Positions 49,441-61,308 of a stretch of 64,000 bases of DNA are shown in pieces (positions within the stretch are counted from its first letter, which is position 1; the number at the start of each line of letters is the position of its first letter). The stretch is from Trema orientale. Lineage: Eukaryota; Streptophyta; Magnoliopsida; Rosales; Cannabaceae. The position numbers were made by a program, and so were the translations under genes. The stretch lies in contig JXTC01000338.1 in assembly GCA_002914845.1 (NCBI GenBank), positions 182,347 through 246,346 on the forward strand, in the 5' to 3' direction. A model generated the notes under the pieces. That model saw only the letters and a program-made list of their open reading frames with translations. It was not told where the DNA came from and did no database searches.

Positions 49441-50926
49441 ATTTTAAAGAGAGGAGCCTCCAAGCTTCATTTTGTGCAAGTGGAAGCTCCAATATTCTAT
49501 TTTTGGAGCCAGAAAATATTAAGAAAATATTTTATACATAAATAAATTATATATTAATATATAATTTTAGGTTTAGCTTTGACAGTATTTTAGTTTTTAG
49601 ATTTATATGTAGTGATTAATATCTTCGAGAGCAACTTTTGAGTGCCAGAATCAAGAAGACAAATTATTGGTATTCATAATAGTATACAGTTCTAATCATA
49701 ATATTTTGCCACATCAAACTAACAAATAAGCATGCTCTAAAAGATAGCAATTTAATATAGAAAGCAAATACATCATCTCAAGAAAATAGTTATCATAAAA
49801 TATTCCAAAAATATTGCACATAATTCATAACCTAATAATTGTGTAAAAGATCAGATCAATAATCATGTTAGGATTTTAAGATTAGGCGAAGTAAAACCTC
49901 CTACTGAATGTGAATATTCTAGCATATCTCTAATAATGACATATTATTATGTTTAGTAAATAGAAAGAATTTATGACAATTTTATAAGTATAAAAAGTCA
50001 AAAACAAATTACCTTAATGCATAAAGTGGGTATAATAGGCAATATATTAATGCTAAAGAAATTACATGATTATCAACAAGCGAACTATACATTTGCATAC
50101 TATGGATAGTACTTAATTAGTGCTAACCAAATAAGTAACTAATAATACACATAATAAATTGTCATAAAAAATAATTTCAAAAAAATTACCTTCTATAGAA
50201 ATTGCACATAATAAACCCCTAATATTTTTTTTTTCACTTCTTAAAAAAATTTTCAGCAACACCCTTTTTTAGTTAATAGCACGACTGGGCTCACCTTGGT
50301 ACAGCACGCATGTGGTCTGGGCTTGCTAGGGCATGGCCCGTGCCTGGCCTATATTTGCGCTGAGCTGGCCTAGGCCTTTGCTAGGGCAAGGGTAGTGCCA
50401 GGCACACCAACTCTCATAAGCGAAGAGTGTATTCCACGGACCACCTTACATGGATCTCATAGATCCGTCACGGCCTTTAGATGACTCGTCTTGTCGCTCT
50501 TATTCTGACGGCATGCCTGTGTACTTCCAATATTGCCTCGACAATGGTGAGTGAGACACACTCTCCGGCAAATAAAATTCTGAAAATGACATATTATATA
50601 TGGTTGGAAAGATATTTTCACAAAGAGTTCGATTCTGTAAAAATCGTTCGAAATAATACAACTATGTGATCACGATTTACAGTCAAATGTTTAAAAAACA
50701 TAACTTTGACTCATTGTATCTTCCAAGCAATAAAATAAACGACTATAAAATTTGAATGACAGAATAATATGATAAGCATCTACCACAAATTCAAAAATCA
50801 GATCTAAATAATAAGCATAACCATATAAACAAAAAAATAATGGCACAATGGGGGTATATAATAATTAAAAATACGAACACTTCCCTCTCTTGCCTTTTTC
50901 AACCGAGAACGAAGATCACCGTCAGC
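49441..50926 (-). other. possible leader/internal region of a minus-strand copia-like element
   Basis: Lies to the left of (inside) the candidate primer site at 50927. AT-rich, apart from a GC-rich stretch at 50280-50410 with GGGC/GGCC words. No recognisable gag or pol motif. Confidence 0.25.
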
Positions 50927-50940
50927 GGCTCTGATACTAA
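50927..50940 (-). promoter_or_regulatory. candidate initiator-Met primer binding site
   Basis: Minus strand TTAGTATCAGAGCC, one base from the TGGTATCAGAGC form used by copia elements, directly next to a TG on the outer side. Confidence 0.55.
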
Positions 50941-51469
50941 TGAAGGAAAAATGGCACCTTGGTATTGTATGTGAAAGCGTTTATGATGGTGCTGGATCCA
51001 ATCTCTAAGTGGGTATCAGTCCAGTATTTGCTACAGGAGGTCTCACGGTACTCCGAGTTGAATGATTTCTTCTATGCTCATGGTGAATAATGTTACTAGA
51101 ATAATCACTATTATACCCACAACTCAAGAGGCTCATCATGGTAGACTAGAGAGAGAGAGTAGAGAGAGATTTCTAATCGTATTTTCTATTGCCTATCCAT
51201 ATCCTCTTAGAGAATACACTTGTAGCCGTATTTTTAATGTATAGTCAATTAACACATATTTGGGAATCTTATCAATTGACTGGCAGAGAGAAAATCACTT
51301 GATTTTTTTAATCAGTTAATAACATGTGACATTTTTGTCAAAAATAAATATTTATTATTCATTAATGTCAAGATAATTTCCTTTTTAAGTTTCTCTAAAT
51401 AGAACTTGTTGCTCAATTTAATTAGGTCGCATTTCCACTATAGGCGACTATAATAGGAAAATTCTAACA
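50941..51469 (-). repeat. candidate copia-type 5' LTR
   Basis: Begins TGAAGGAAAAATGG next to the primer site and may end AATTCTAACA (on the element strand TGTTAGAATT, a common copia LTR start). 529 bp is a normal copia LTR length. No second copy is in the window, so the boundary is provisional. Confidence 0.45.
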
Positions 51470-51999
51470 TTCTAAAAGTGGGGACCTTAGGCAGCTGCCT
51501 TTATTGCCCATCCTTAAGCCAACTCCGTCGCGTATATAAAAGAAAAAGGAAAAAAAAAAAAAAACAAATCACTAGACCTTTTCTTGTTACGAGTCTCATT
51601 TCTTTGTTGTTTCAATTTTTTTCTCCACATGCATGTTTCTCTGTTGAGTCTTTTTGTTCTTTAGTTAAATTTTAATAGTAATTCAATGCAAGTTTTAAGT
51701 TAGTATTAGTTGTGAAACTCTGAAAATAATTTCATTTTTGTATCTTTCCTTCTTTCCATTAAGTATTTAAACGTTAAAAATGAGTAAAATTGAACAATTA
51801 TAATAATCTAAGGATGAAAATGAGAACTTTTAGAATTCAGGGACTACCATAAAAACATAATGAATAGTTAAAAGGACCAATAGCGTGATAAATGCAACCA
51901 CTAATTTGCATGATTTAAGTCTCTCCATTTTCCAACCCTCGAAAAACAAAAAAAGCCTCTCCATTTTCCCGTTTCCGTCAGATGTCATCTCAAGCAAGC

Positions 52000-52069
52000 T
52001 GATCAGTGATCAGTCACTCGTTAAAAAAAAAAAAAAGAAAAAAAAGAAAGGGCAAACAGAGGGGGAAAA
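52000..52069 (+). promoter_or_regulatory. 5' leader of the Agenet gene
   Basis: A direct repeat GATCAGT-GATCAGT at 52001-52014 lies about 60 bp before the start codon, followed by an A-rich tract at 52022-52050 and GGGGAAAAATGG around the ATG. No TATA box is obvious upstream. The chosen ATG begins the conserved N-terminus 'FQKGSKVEV' at residue 8. Confidence 0.35.
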
Positions 52070-55000
52070 ATGGAGAAAAACAACAAATATTTCCAGAAAG
52101 GTTCAAAGGTGGAGGTTTGGAGCGAGGAAGACGGGTTTGAAAACGCCTGGTTTCCAGCCGTCGTCGTCGAACCGCCGTCTGCCCCCTCTGCCAAGAAGAG
52201 GAAGCGTTCCAGAAACGACGATTGCAATAGCGTCGTACGCTACGACCACATGCTTTCGGACGACGGCAGCAAGCAGCCACTCGTCGAGAAAGTGAAGGCA
52301 TATTTTCTCAGGCCAGCCCCGCCTTATGGGACGACGGCTGATCGTAAGGGTTTCGAGCCAAACGACGTCGTTGATGCCTTGTACGACGACGTTTGGTGGA
52401 CCGGAGTCGTCTTCAAAGTCATTGACGACGACACCTACACCGTCTTCTTCAAGAAGCCACCTGATCTTCTCGAGTTTAAACGCTCTCAGCTGCGCCCTCA
52501 CTGGGTATGGGCCGAACACAAATGGGTTCGCCCCGAAAAGCAGGTTCTACTGTCCTCTTCAACCTCAATAATGCCGCATGCTTGCGCTTTTTTTTTTTTT
52601 TTCTCCCCCTCTTTTTTAAGGGTTTTCCGAAGGTTTTCTCTGTCTTGAATCTTGGTTTTTTTTTTTTTTTTTTAATCTCTGTTTTTTGAGCATGGATATA
52701 CTTTTTATTGTTTTTCATTCAAAAGTTTTCATTTTTCCCCAGTTTTGTGGTTATTAGTAAAAGAAAGTTGGAAAGATGCTAGCTCTATTTAATAATTTTT
52801 ATCAAAGATTATTTCTTTGATAAATAATTTTGCACGACTGTTTGAATTTTTTTACTATTGTAAAAAGAATTAAAAAAAAAAGTGGGAACTTACTTTCTTT
52901 CTTTTTTCTCTTGTTTTCTTTTTTGTTGAAAAAAAAAAATTTTTGATTCTCTGAAGGCCATGCCGGAAGGAATTTTCGGCCCAGGAACAGCTGTAGAAGT
53001 GAATCTGAAAACTGAAGATCCCAGCTGCACTTGGATCCCAGCGGTTTTTCTTGTGCATGTTGATACAGATTCTGCGCTGGTGAAGTATGAGAAGAGCTCC
53101 GATAATGGTGGGAAACAAGTTGTTGAGAAGGTAGTTTTACATGTCGAGCAGATTCGGCTTCGACCACCGGAAATGCATGCTAAAAATTTTGACATGAAGG
53201 AAAAGGTGGGTGGATACATTTATGTGATTTGAGTTTATCACTACTTGGTTTATCAAATGCTTATGTTGAATTTTGTCATGTTTATATCTTAGTTAAAAAT
53301 TCTGTCCTGTTTTCGTTTCAGGTAGTCCAAGTCACTCCAGATTGTCAAGAACGGTATGACCAAGTATCCAGTACTGGCAGAACAGCCAAGTCACCTGCCT
53401 TAAATATTGAAAGTGCTGGTTCTGTGATGGACGACACAGGAAAAGAAACAACTTGTTCTACCAACAAAGAGGACAATCAAAAGGAGTCGAGTCCTCGCAT
53501 CGATAAATCAACCTACTTTGCAAGCTCGAATAAGGAGACAGTGAATCACACATCTAATGGTGATGAATCAGCCAAAGTAATTTTAACTACAAATGATGAG
53601 AGAATTGAACTCTCAAAGCGACCTTTGGTTAGTATTCAGACTCCAATAGCTAGGATCCTCTTACTTAAAAAATGAGTTGGCTTATGGATTGTACTTGTTT
53701 TTTAATTGTGGCCTCCTATAAGTTGTATGTCTATTCTCACTAGAAAAGCTTATCTAATTATTTGATCAGGTGTCAGTTCTTGTGTTTAAAATAAAGCTCA
53801 TTTGGTCAAACATTACACGGCTTTGGTTGTGCATCAAAATAAGGATTAAGTGAACGCATTTTATTTTATTGTTGTTATTATTATTATGATCACTATTATT
53901 TTGCAGAAAATTGCCCGACAAGAAGTTGGGGAAGGGAAAAATCAAGCAATCATACCCCTGAGAACACTCGAGAGGGGTGGATCATTGAAAATGAAATCCA
54001 CAGATCTGCAACCCTTAGTTGCAGGTAGGAATGATCTCTGACATGTGTTGTTATGTTATTTGAGTACTTATTATAAATAATTAAATAAAGACATCTCTTT
54101 GTGCTTTTGCAGTTACGGGGGCTAGTGCGGTGAACATGGCTGACAAGGATGTATTTGAACCGGAGCATGTAATGGAAGAATTTGAAATTTCTGGCATGTT
54201 AGTACAGCCTAAAGGAATAACGGGTTCATCAGTTGAGAATTCTGGTCCACCTCCTATTCAGGTAAAGCGGACACTTGTAAGAGATTTAGTGAAACAATTG
54301 ACTTATTGAGACTCAAAAACCAAATGAATATAACACTATTGAGAACCAGAAAAAAATGAAAGTTTCTCTAGATGGGAGTTACTTAGTTCTTTGTATGCAT
54401 TTATATATATATATATATATTAAAAAGAAAAAGAATGTGAAGAGGAAATTTATGTGTGAAAGTGTTGAATATAAGCCAACACTCTTTGCTATACTTCGTG
54501 TAGGATTTTTGTGTTTCAAAAGTGACTGTTCATGTTCATGTTGATGTCTGAGAATAGGTCTCTACTGAGTGGTATCGACTTTGCCTTGAAAGTTGGATTT
54601 TAAGAACATGATGTTCTCTTAGTTTTTAAGTTTTCTAAACGCTGTCTTTAATGGAGAGTTGATGGATGTAATGACAGATATCGGAGTCAGTGAATCAAGC
54701 TTTTGTGGACTGTTTTTTTTTCCTGATGAGAAAGAAGACTTTTGTGTTGGAAAAAAAAGAAAAAAGATACGGGCTTCCAAGTGTATTCGTGCTAATTTAG
54801 AGATCAAATTACTCATGTTAGAAAATAAGTGCCAAGTAAATCTCTGAGGCTGTATGAACTTGTTGGAAGGATTACCATGGTGACTATCCAAGCATTTTAA
54901 GAATACACTTTTGTGCTTATTATCATGGTGACTCACTCTATAGTGATGGTCTCTTCCCTGTATATTGATCCCACACTTCAGTGTTACTAATTATGGTTTG

Positions 55001-57303
55001 TGTTCTTTGCTGATTTTGGAGGGCGAACAAAATGATAATGAAGCCAATGATAAACTAAATGGAAAGGAACAACAACCTGAATTACTAGTTGCAAACTCAC
55101 AAGCTGCAGAAGCAGGTGAAATAAATTGAAACTTCATTGATTGTTGCATAAGATCTATTTTCGGTAACTGATCTTTGTATCAACCTTTACAGGTGAAGAT
55201 CTCAGGGGATCTTGGGCTGTTGTTTCAGAATGTGCAACTGATAAATCCGATTCACCAGTGATCACAGGATTGCAATTAACGGGTATGAGGGCATTCTTTC
55301 TCAAAAAATCTCTTTTAGCGTCTCTGAACTTTGGAACTTAAGTTCAAAAGAAACTTCTTAGTAATGCCAAATGCTTTAACATCCTCTTTCCATAAACTAC
55401 ATGTAAGCTTCCATGAACAGATTTTTACTTAAGAATGACTAGGGAGCTGAAGGTATTTGGGGGGTGATAGACTTATTTTCCCTTTTATTTTTATGGAGAT
55501 TGATGTCTTTCTTAAATGTGTTTGTTTAGAAGATGCACCAGAAGGTGGACAAGATTTAGCATTTCCAAAATCTTGTAGATGAATGTAGATGAATCAGGTA
55601 GCTATGACAAAATAAAGGGCTTTCTCTAAATAATCTGGGTGAAGTAGGTAAGATATGACCGAAAGATTTAATTGGTTCATGTGGCTTTAATATCTTAAAT
55701 TTGTTTATTCTGAAGATGCACTGGGATACGGAAGAGCTCTAGTTTCTCCTACATCTACAATCATCGGCTCTGCTGATAAAGCCTTATCAGTGCAAACTGA
55801 AGAAACAACTGGGCATGGAAGACCTCTAGTTTCTCCAACATCTACAAACATTGTCCTTGCTGATAAAGCTTCATCAATGCAAATTGAGGAAACACTTTCT
55901 CCAACAAATGTTGGTGAATTAGGTAAGCTATGGCAAAATAAAAGGTAAGAAGGTAAAATATGACAAAAGTTTAATTGGTGGATGTGGCTTTAATATTTTA
56001 AATCCATTTCTTCTGAAGATGCACTGGGAGATGGAAGAGCTCTAGTTTCTCCAACATCTACAAATATTGGCTGTAGTGATAAAGCTTTACAAATGCAAAT
56101 TGAAGAAACACTGGAAAATGGAAGACCTCTAGTCTCTCCAATGTCTACGAACATTATCTCTACCGATAAAGCTCTATCAATGCAAATTGAGGAAACACAT
56201 CTAACCAATGTTGATGAATCAGGTAAGATATGACAGAATAAAGGTTTCTCTAATTAGTGTGGGTGAAGTATCAAGTATGTAAGATATGACCTAAAACTTT
56301 AAGTTGTGGGCTTAAATTTTTTCAATTTGTTTCTTTTGAAGATGAATGGAAGGATGGGAGAGTTCCAGTTTCTACAGCATCTGCTGTCGTTGTTTCTATT
56401 GATAAAGCCTTATCAATGCAAATTGAGGAGACACAGGGAGATGGAAGATGTCTAGTTTCTCCAACATCTATGAATGTTATCTCTACTGATAAAGCTTTAC
56501 CAACGCAAATTGAGGAAACACATCTGTCCAATGACGATGAATCTGGTAAGCTTATGTCTCCAGAAAAAAAGGCATTCGTTACAAGATGCAGGTAAATTAG
56601 TTAAGCTATGACACACACACATACACAGTAGGATTCTTATTGTTATTTTTAGAACTTTGTTGGGATTCACATGCAACAAGATGGGGTGACAGTGGAAACT
56701 GGTTTGACAGGTAACATCGAGCAAGAGGGCACTCAAAATTTGCCTTTTGTGAAGAGCTCTCCACTTTGGCAATTAATAGAATCAATTGAATTGTTCAAAA
56801 AATTGCCACAAAAGCCTCATTTTCGTCCATTAGTGAAATGCAAAGAGATTGAACGCGAAGCATCAGCTATTAAGAATATGATAGACTTTGCCTATTTGAT
56901 TGACAAGACTTCCAAGTTGCAAGAAGATGATTCCAGAGAGTACTTTGGCAGCATCATGGAAGAACTGGCTAAATTGGAAGAGTTGGGATTTAATGTCAAG
57001 GTGGTACAGGGTCATCTAAGTAAGTGTCTAGAGATGAAAGTTAAGTTTGAAGATCTCCAAGATCAGTTGAAAGGAATTGAAATTCAGATCACGGAGCATA
57101 GTGATAAGAAGGCTAAAATTGATGGAGAAGTTGCTGAGATAGACAAGGAGATCAAGAGAATAGTAGAAAAACGGGCAACACTAATGTTTGAAAGCAATTG
57201 TGAAGGTTCGAAAGTTAGTAATTTGTTATCTGAAGCTGCTGTTATCAATGAAGCGATTTCGACTACAAGCCAAAGTTTCAGAAACCAATTCATTCCTTGG
57301 TGA
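52070..57303 (+). CDS. Agenet (Tudor-like) and DUF724 domain protein, 11 coding exons
   Basis: Exons by splice signals and frame: 52070-52543, 52957-53205, 53322-53627, 53907-54024, 54113-54261, 55022-55115, 55193-55282, 55716-55922, 56019-56222, 56342-56545, 56681-57303. Together these give 906 codons including the stop. Exon 1 holds two Agenet modules (residues about 8-75 and 94-150: 'FQKGSKVEVWSEEDG', 'VVDALYDDVWWTGVVFKV'). Exon 2 holds a third ('GPGTAVEVNLKTEDPSCTWI'), and a basic nuclear signal KKRKRSR is at about 42-48. The middle is acidic, Ser/Thr-rich and repeated. The last exon encodes DUF724 (about 719-905: 'LPFVKSSPLWQLIESIELF', then a long coiled coil). Agenet modules of this family are Royal-family folds thought to bind histone tails; a nuclear, chromatin-linked role is inference. 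The 3' splice site of the last exon is uncertain. Confidence 0.85.
55530..55597 (+). pseudogene. decayed duplicate exon in the Agenet gene (possible poison exon)
   Basis: Starts after TTTGTTTAG with AAGATGCACCAGAAGG, matching the starts of the three following exons (GAAGATGCACTGGGA), and ends GATGAATCAG before GTAGCT, matching their ends. It is 68 bp against 204-207 bp, so most of the exon is deleted. Read in phase it hits TGA at 55580-55582, and its length is not a multiple of three. Including it would truncate the protein before DUF724. Confidence 0.65.
55716..56545 (+). repeat. tandem exon array: three duplicated phase-1 exons
   Basis: Exons 55716-55922 (207 bp), 56019-56222 (204 bp) and 56342-56545 (204 bp) are duplicates with similar flanking introns (TTTAAT..TTCTGAAG before, GGTAAG after). 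Each is phase 1 at both ends, so they can be added or skipped without changing frame. Each encodes two copies of a motif like GRxLVSPTSTNI then DKALSMQIEET, six copies in all. Confidence 0.9.
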
Positions 57304-57893
57304 CTGATCATGGCAGTTGGTAAAACGTGTATTTTGTTTGGACAGTGAAGAATATGATCCTCAGGTATTTTGGTGATTGATAAGAAGATTAAAATGTATA
57401 TTTTGGTGTTCTATCAGGTATTTTCTTGTTCTATCCTTGCAGTATGTTTCCTGAATGGATGATGTCAGCCTAGTACATACTTGAAACGAGTTTCAAAAGT
57501 AATACTATATTTTGCTAGTTTATATGTTACATCGATTTCCATTACCACTCTTTTCCGGTCTCTTGCAAGTTACAATTTTTAGCACGCGTAGCCTGGTTTT
57601 AATGGACCATGAAAACAGAAAACAAAGGTTTAGAAGAAAAAGATGATAAAATCCACTAATGCATTAGATTGTCCTTTTATAAAGTCTAGTAAAGCCGAGT
57701 AGCTAGCTCAATTTGCAAGCTATTTGCTAATTTTGAAGCCATATTCTTCGGATGTAGCAGAATCTCCTTGTTGCTCGTTGTCATCAAGAAGAGGAGTGGA
57801 AACTACGGTTCTAAAATGCGAAAGTAGGCATCAACTACTGGAAATACACGTTTCTAAATAGCATATCGTTTTTGTAATTCATATGATACACAT
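57304..57893. other. downstream region of the Agenet gene
   Basis: Probably the 3' untranslated region followed by spacer. No clear AATAAA signal is visible near the stop; ATTTTGTTTGGACAG and T-rich elements follow. No other gene is seen. Confidence 0.4.
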
Positions 57894-57902
57894 TTATGTA
57901 AA

Positions 57903-58233
57903 GGGTAATAGTATCATTTTATACCTTGTAATTTGACACTTTATTCAAATTGTACCTTGTGTCTTAGTTATTAACAATATTGACTTTTAGATTTGAATTC
58001 TGTTACAAATTTATAGTTAGACACCAATTTAAAGTAATTAATTTGCTGAATAAACTTATTATCGGATCAGTTTTTTTATGTTTTATTTTCAATTTTTTAA
58101 ATGTTTTAAATTGGTGTCAGTGTATATATTTGTAAGATTTTAAATCTAATGGTCAATATTGATAATAACTAAAACACAAGGTATAAACTTGAATAAAGTA
58201 TCAAAATACAAAGTATAAAAGTGATATTATCCC
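57903..58233. mobile_element. Mutator-like MITE with long inverted repeats
   Basis: 331 bp. The left end GGGTAATAGTATCATTTTAT mirrors the right end (GGGATAATATCACTTTTATA on the other strand), and the inverted match runs on for about 130-145 bp with mismatches, leaving a short loop. Both sides carry TTATGTAAA (57894-57902 and 58234-58242), a perfect 9-bp target duplication as made by Mutator-type transposases. It lies 600 bp downstream of the Agenet gene. No coding capacity. Confidence 0.85.
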
Positions 58234-58289
58234 TTATGTAAATATATTAAGAGAAATTAGGTCTTGTACGACATTGTTAGAAAATAATT

Positions 58290-58500
58290 TGAAAAATATG
58301 GTAGGGTGTATTTTTTGTAAATCTGGTACCGTTTTTATTAGAAAAATGGCATTTTAAAAAAATATTTATAGAATGTCAATTCTTAAAATAGTAACTAGTT
58401 GAAAAACTGGTAACTAGTAAAAATGGTATTTTTCAATAAATTTTATAAAATGTGATATTTTTCTAATAAAAACTGTACAAAAATTGAAAAAAAAAAAAAA
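58290..58500. repeat. fragment of the TAACTAGT/ATTTTTCTAATAAAAA repeat family
   Basis: Contains TTTTTATTAGAAAAATGGCA, GTAACTAGTTGAAAAACTGG and TTTTTCTAATAAAAACTGTA, the same ordered phrases found at 62090-62370. The outer phrases are inverted relative to each other, suggesting a small hairpin-type element around the TAACTAGT core. Confidence 0.6.
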
Positions 58501-59229
58501 CACATGACCTTTGTATTTTTGTAATTCTTTTGGGTTCTTATAGATAAAATTGTTAAAAACTCAATATATTAAAATAGGTCTTATAGCAAAATGACAAAAT
58601 TTTGAGCCCAATTTAAGTAAATGTCTAATTTTGAAATATTATAGCAAAATATCCAGTATGTATGTTTATATACTAAGTGTAAAATATTATAAATCAAGTA
58701 TAAAAATTCATATACTCAGTAACTTAACTGAAATTAGAAGATAAGTATATCTACCAAGTGGAAAAATATATATACTTGAATATTAAGTTAGAAAATTTAA
58801 AAAATATACATCTACTTAATTAAATTTAAAATGTTGGTCATGCACGTAAATTTCTCTTAAAATAGAATAATTTTATTATACATGACGGTGTTGGGACAAC
58901 AAACTGCTTTTGTTGGTGTTGGGACAACATATGTACAATTGTCACCTCTGAAATTAATTTATTAGCTATAACGTATATTTTGTTTATGTTAGAAGTATTC
59001 AAAAAATGGCTGCCATCCATGAATGATTTGCAAATGGAAAGGTATGTACGGTAATTCTTGAATTTTTAACTATTGAACTTTGTTTAAAAGAAAAAAAAAG
59101 CACAACTATTGAACTTTCATCTAAAATCTTTTTGTCAAAATCTCCCATTTAACTTATTTTATATCAAAATTAGTGATGGAAAATCTTGATAAAAGGACTA
59201 AAATTGGAATGAAAGTTTAGAACTGTAAA
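58501..59229. other. AT-rich intergenic DNA
   Basis: No gene seen. A short direct repeat TGTTGGGACAACA / TGTTGGGACAACAT lies at 58890-58930. Confidence 0.4.
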
Positions 59230-59630
59230 ATTGGACTAAATTACGTGCTTAAGGATGTGAGGTAGTGCCGTGGTGCTCCTTGGCTCAAAAAATCTGTTTT
59301 CCAGGCAGCACCGCGGCACTTCTTGGCCAGTGCCATGGCGCTCTCAGTTTTAGAAAATCAGCAAGATAGTTTTTCTTCTTGGGAGTGCTATTTCACGGTT
59401 TTAGCTCTGTTTTGCCTGATTTTCATTGCGTTCCATTTGTATCAGCTTAACCTCAATCCAAAGGGGTTGAAATACCACTATTTGGCACCAATTTATCTTG
59501 ATTCTTATTTATTCACAGGAATTACAAAACAAAGTAAAAACACATCAAACCAATAAAAATACATAAGATCTAATAAATATTTGGGCTAAATAATACTTGA
59601 TTTGTGAGTGAATTAATCACTCATTAATGT
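59230..59630 (-). repeat. Athila-like LTR fragment, minus orientation
   Basis: Has the GC-rich block (TAGTGCCGTGGTGCTCC, GCAGCACCGCGGCAC, CAGTGCCATGGCGCTC), then TTTGGCACCAAT, AATACTTGATTTGTGAGTG and AATCACTCAT, the same order as the right-hand ends of the LTRs at 43316 and 47497. A 77-codon open frame inside (59323-59556) is incidental. Confidence 0.6.
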
Positions 59631-59934
59631 GAGACACTTGACATTCAAATGTTTCAATATGTAGTTTTTAAAAAAACAAAATAGAAGTCCTCTAATCTAT
59701 TAACCTATCCAAACAAAATAGAAGCCCTCTAACCTATTGGATTGAAACCATATATACATATATATGTATATATACATGCATAAATTTAGTTCTTGAATTC
59801 ATCGCAAATCGAACTGAATTTTGACAGCAAATCACATCGATTATTAGAAAATAAAAATAGATAATATATCTCTATCAATCGCTTTATATAATATGCAATT
59901 CCAAACACTTTGTGTGTATATATATAAAACATAT

Positions 59935-60172
59935 ACCAATCCAGTAGGTTTTTTTTTTTTTTTTCTACCTATCTATAGATATTATTTTGCCTAATTAAAA
60001 TTCATTACGTACATCTTTTCGTACTAAAATATAGAGAGAAAAAGGAAGAGCATTAAATAATGTGTATTTGTTATTTATTTTTCAACTACTCAAATCGTGA
60101 TAGTCTGGCTAAAAAAAATATCTATTTATAGGTAAAAAAAAATAAGAACCTATTAGATTATGGCCCTATATG
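59935..60172. mobile_element. MITE with terminal inverted repeats, copy 2 (opposite orientation)
   Basis: The left end ATACCAATCCAGTAGGT, a T run and CTACCTATCTATAGATAT are mirrored by TATCTATTTATAGGT, an A run and GAACCTATTAGATTATGG. Its interior (GCCTAATTAAAATTCATTACG) matches the reverse complement of the copy at 31795-32031. Confidence 0.7.
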
Positions 60173-61308
60173 AATTTTAAAAGCAACTAGAGAAACAACA
60201 ACATCAGATCTACAACTTTATTACCAAACAGATCAGATATGAATACTTATCAATAAGACCAAAATTCAAGTCGAACAATTTATGAGCATCTCATATCACA
60301 TATTGATTTTCGGAGATGAGAAAAAAAATTCGTGGTGGTTAATCATTACATGCAACAAGTAATTTTAGGATTCTAATTCTAGTGTCATGTTAGAATCAAT
60401 CAATCACATATTGATTAGAACACCAATTTAAGTAACTATTTACCTCACAACATTTCCAATATTTATCGAGCAATAACCCATGTTGATATTGTAAATCGAC
60501 CTATTAATGGAGTGGTTTTTTTTTTTTTAGTGGAGTTTAACTAATAACTTCTATTTATTACAAATTAAAAGAAAATACCTACTACTACCCAATTCTCACC
60601 CCACCTCATTAGGGATAATAGGTTTTCACGCTGACCTCCAGCGATTAACAATAATAACGGTAATATAAAATAATAATAAAGAAATAAAAAAGTAATAATA
60701 GAGAAATAAGACACACAGATATAAAGAAAAAAAGTAGAGGCTCATCTTATTATTATCACTATAGCTATAATAGTACCTAGGGTTTGAGTTCATATAATTT
60801 TACTTAAATAATGTTAAAATAAAAATCCTACAAATCCACCCAGTGCAATCTTTTTCCTTTTTAAAAGAAAATAAATTCCACAATCGAAGGAATTAGGAGA
60901 GTTAATAGATAATTTTGATATGAATACCTAAAGTCTAAAATGTCCATTACATTAATGCTCCGCAGTCCATCCAACACTCCTTGAGTCCTTGACATGTACG
61001 TAATTCATTTTTTGTTTTTAGGTCCCAATTCATTTAGTTTTTAATATTAGTGACAGTGAAGTGACTATAAAATGTTTTCAAAGAGTGTAAACTTATACAA
61101 CACAATTATAATATGTTCAATAAAATTTAGTAAAAATAGATTTTACAGTTTTAATTTTTTTTTGTTAGTTTTTAATTAACTTTTGCCTCCACAAAAGAAA
61201 ATTTATGGCTCTACTATATATGTACACGGTGTGGTCATATTTTGAAAAATATACATTGTTAACAAGTATACATCTCAAATTATTGAACATAGCTTTTGGA
61301 GTGAACTC
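60173..61308. other. AT-rich intergenic DNA
   Basis: No gene or clear mobile element recognised. Contains simple A/T runs and (AATAATA)-type low complexity at about 60650-60710. Confidence 0.35.

Noticed and set aside
52014..52718. Minus-strand and alternative-frame open readings across the first exon of the Agenet gene
   Set aside because: They mirror a coding exon with strong Agenet similarity; nothing recognisable in the other frames.
54619..54936. 105-codon minus-strand open frame in the gene's fifth intron
   Set aside because: No recognisable domain; AT-rich intron sequence and no splice or promoter context.
59323..59556. 77-codon plus-strand frame with a hydrophobic stretch resembling a membrane protein
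   Set aside because: It lies within an LTR fragment aligned to the Athila-like LTR ends, so the frame is incidental.
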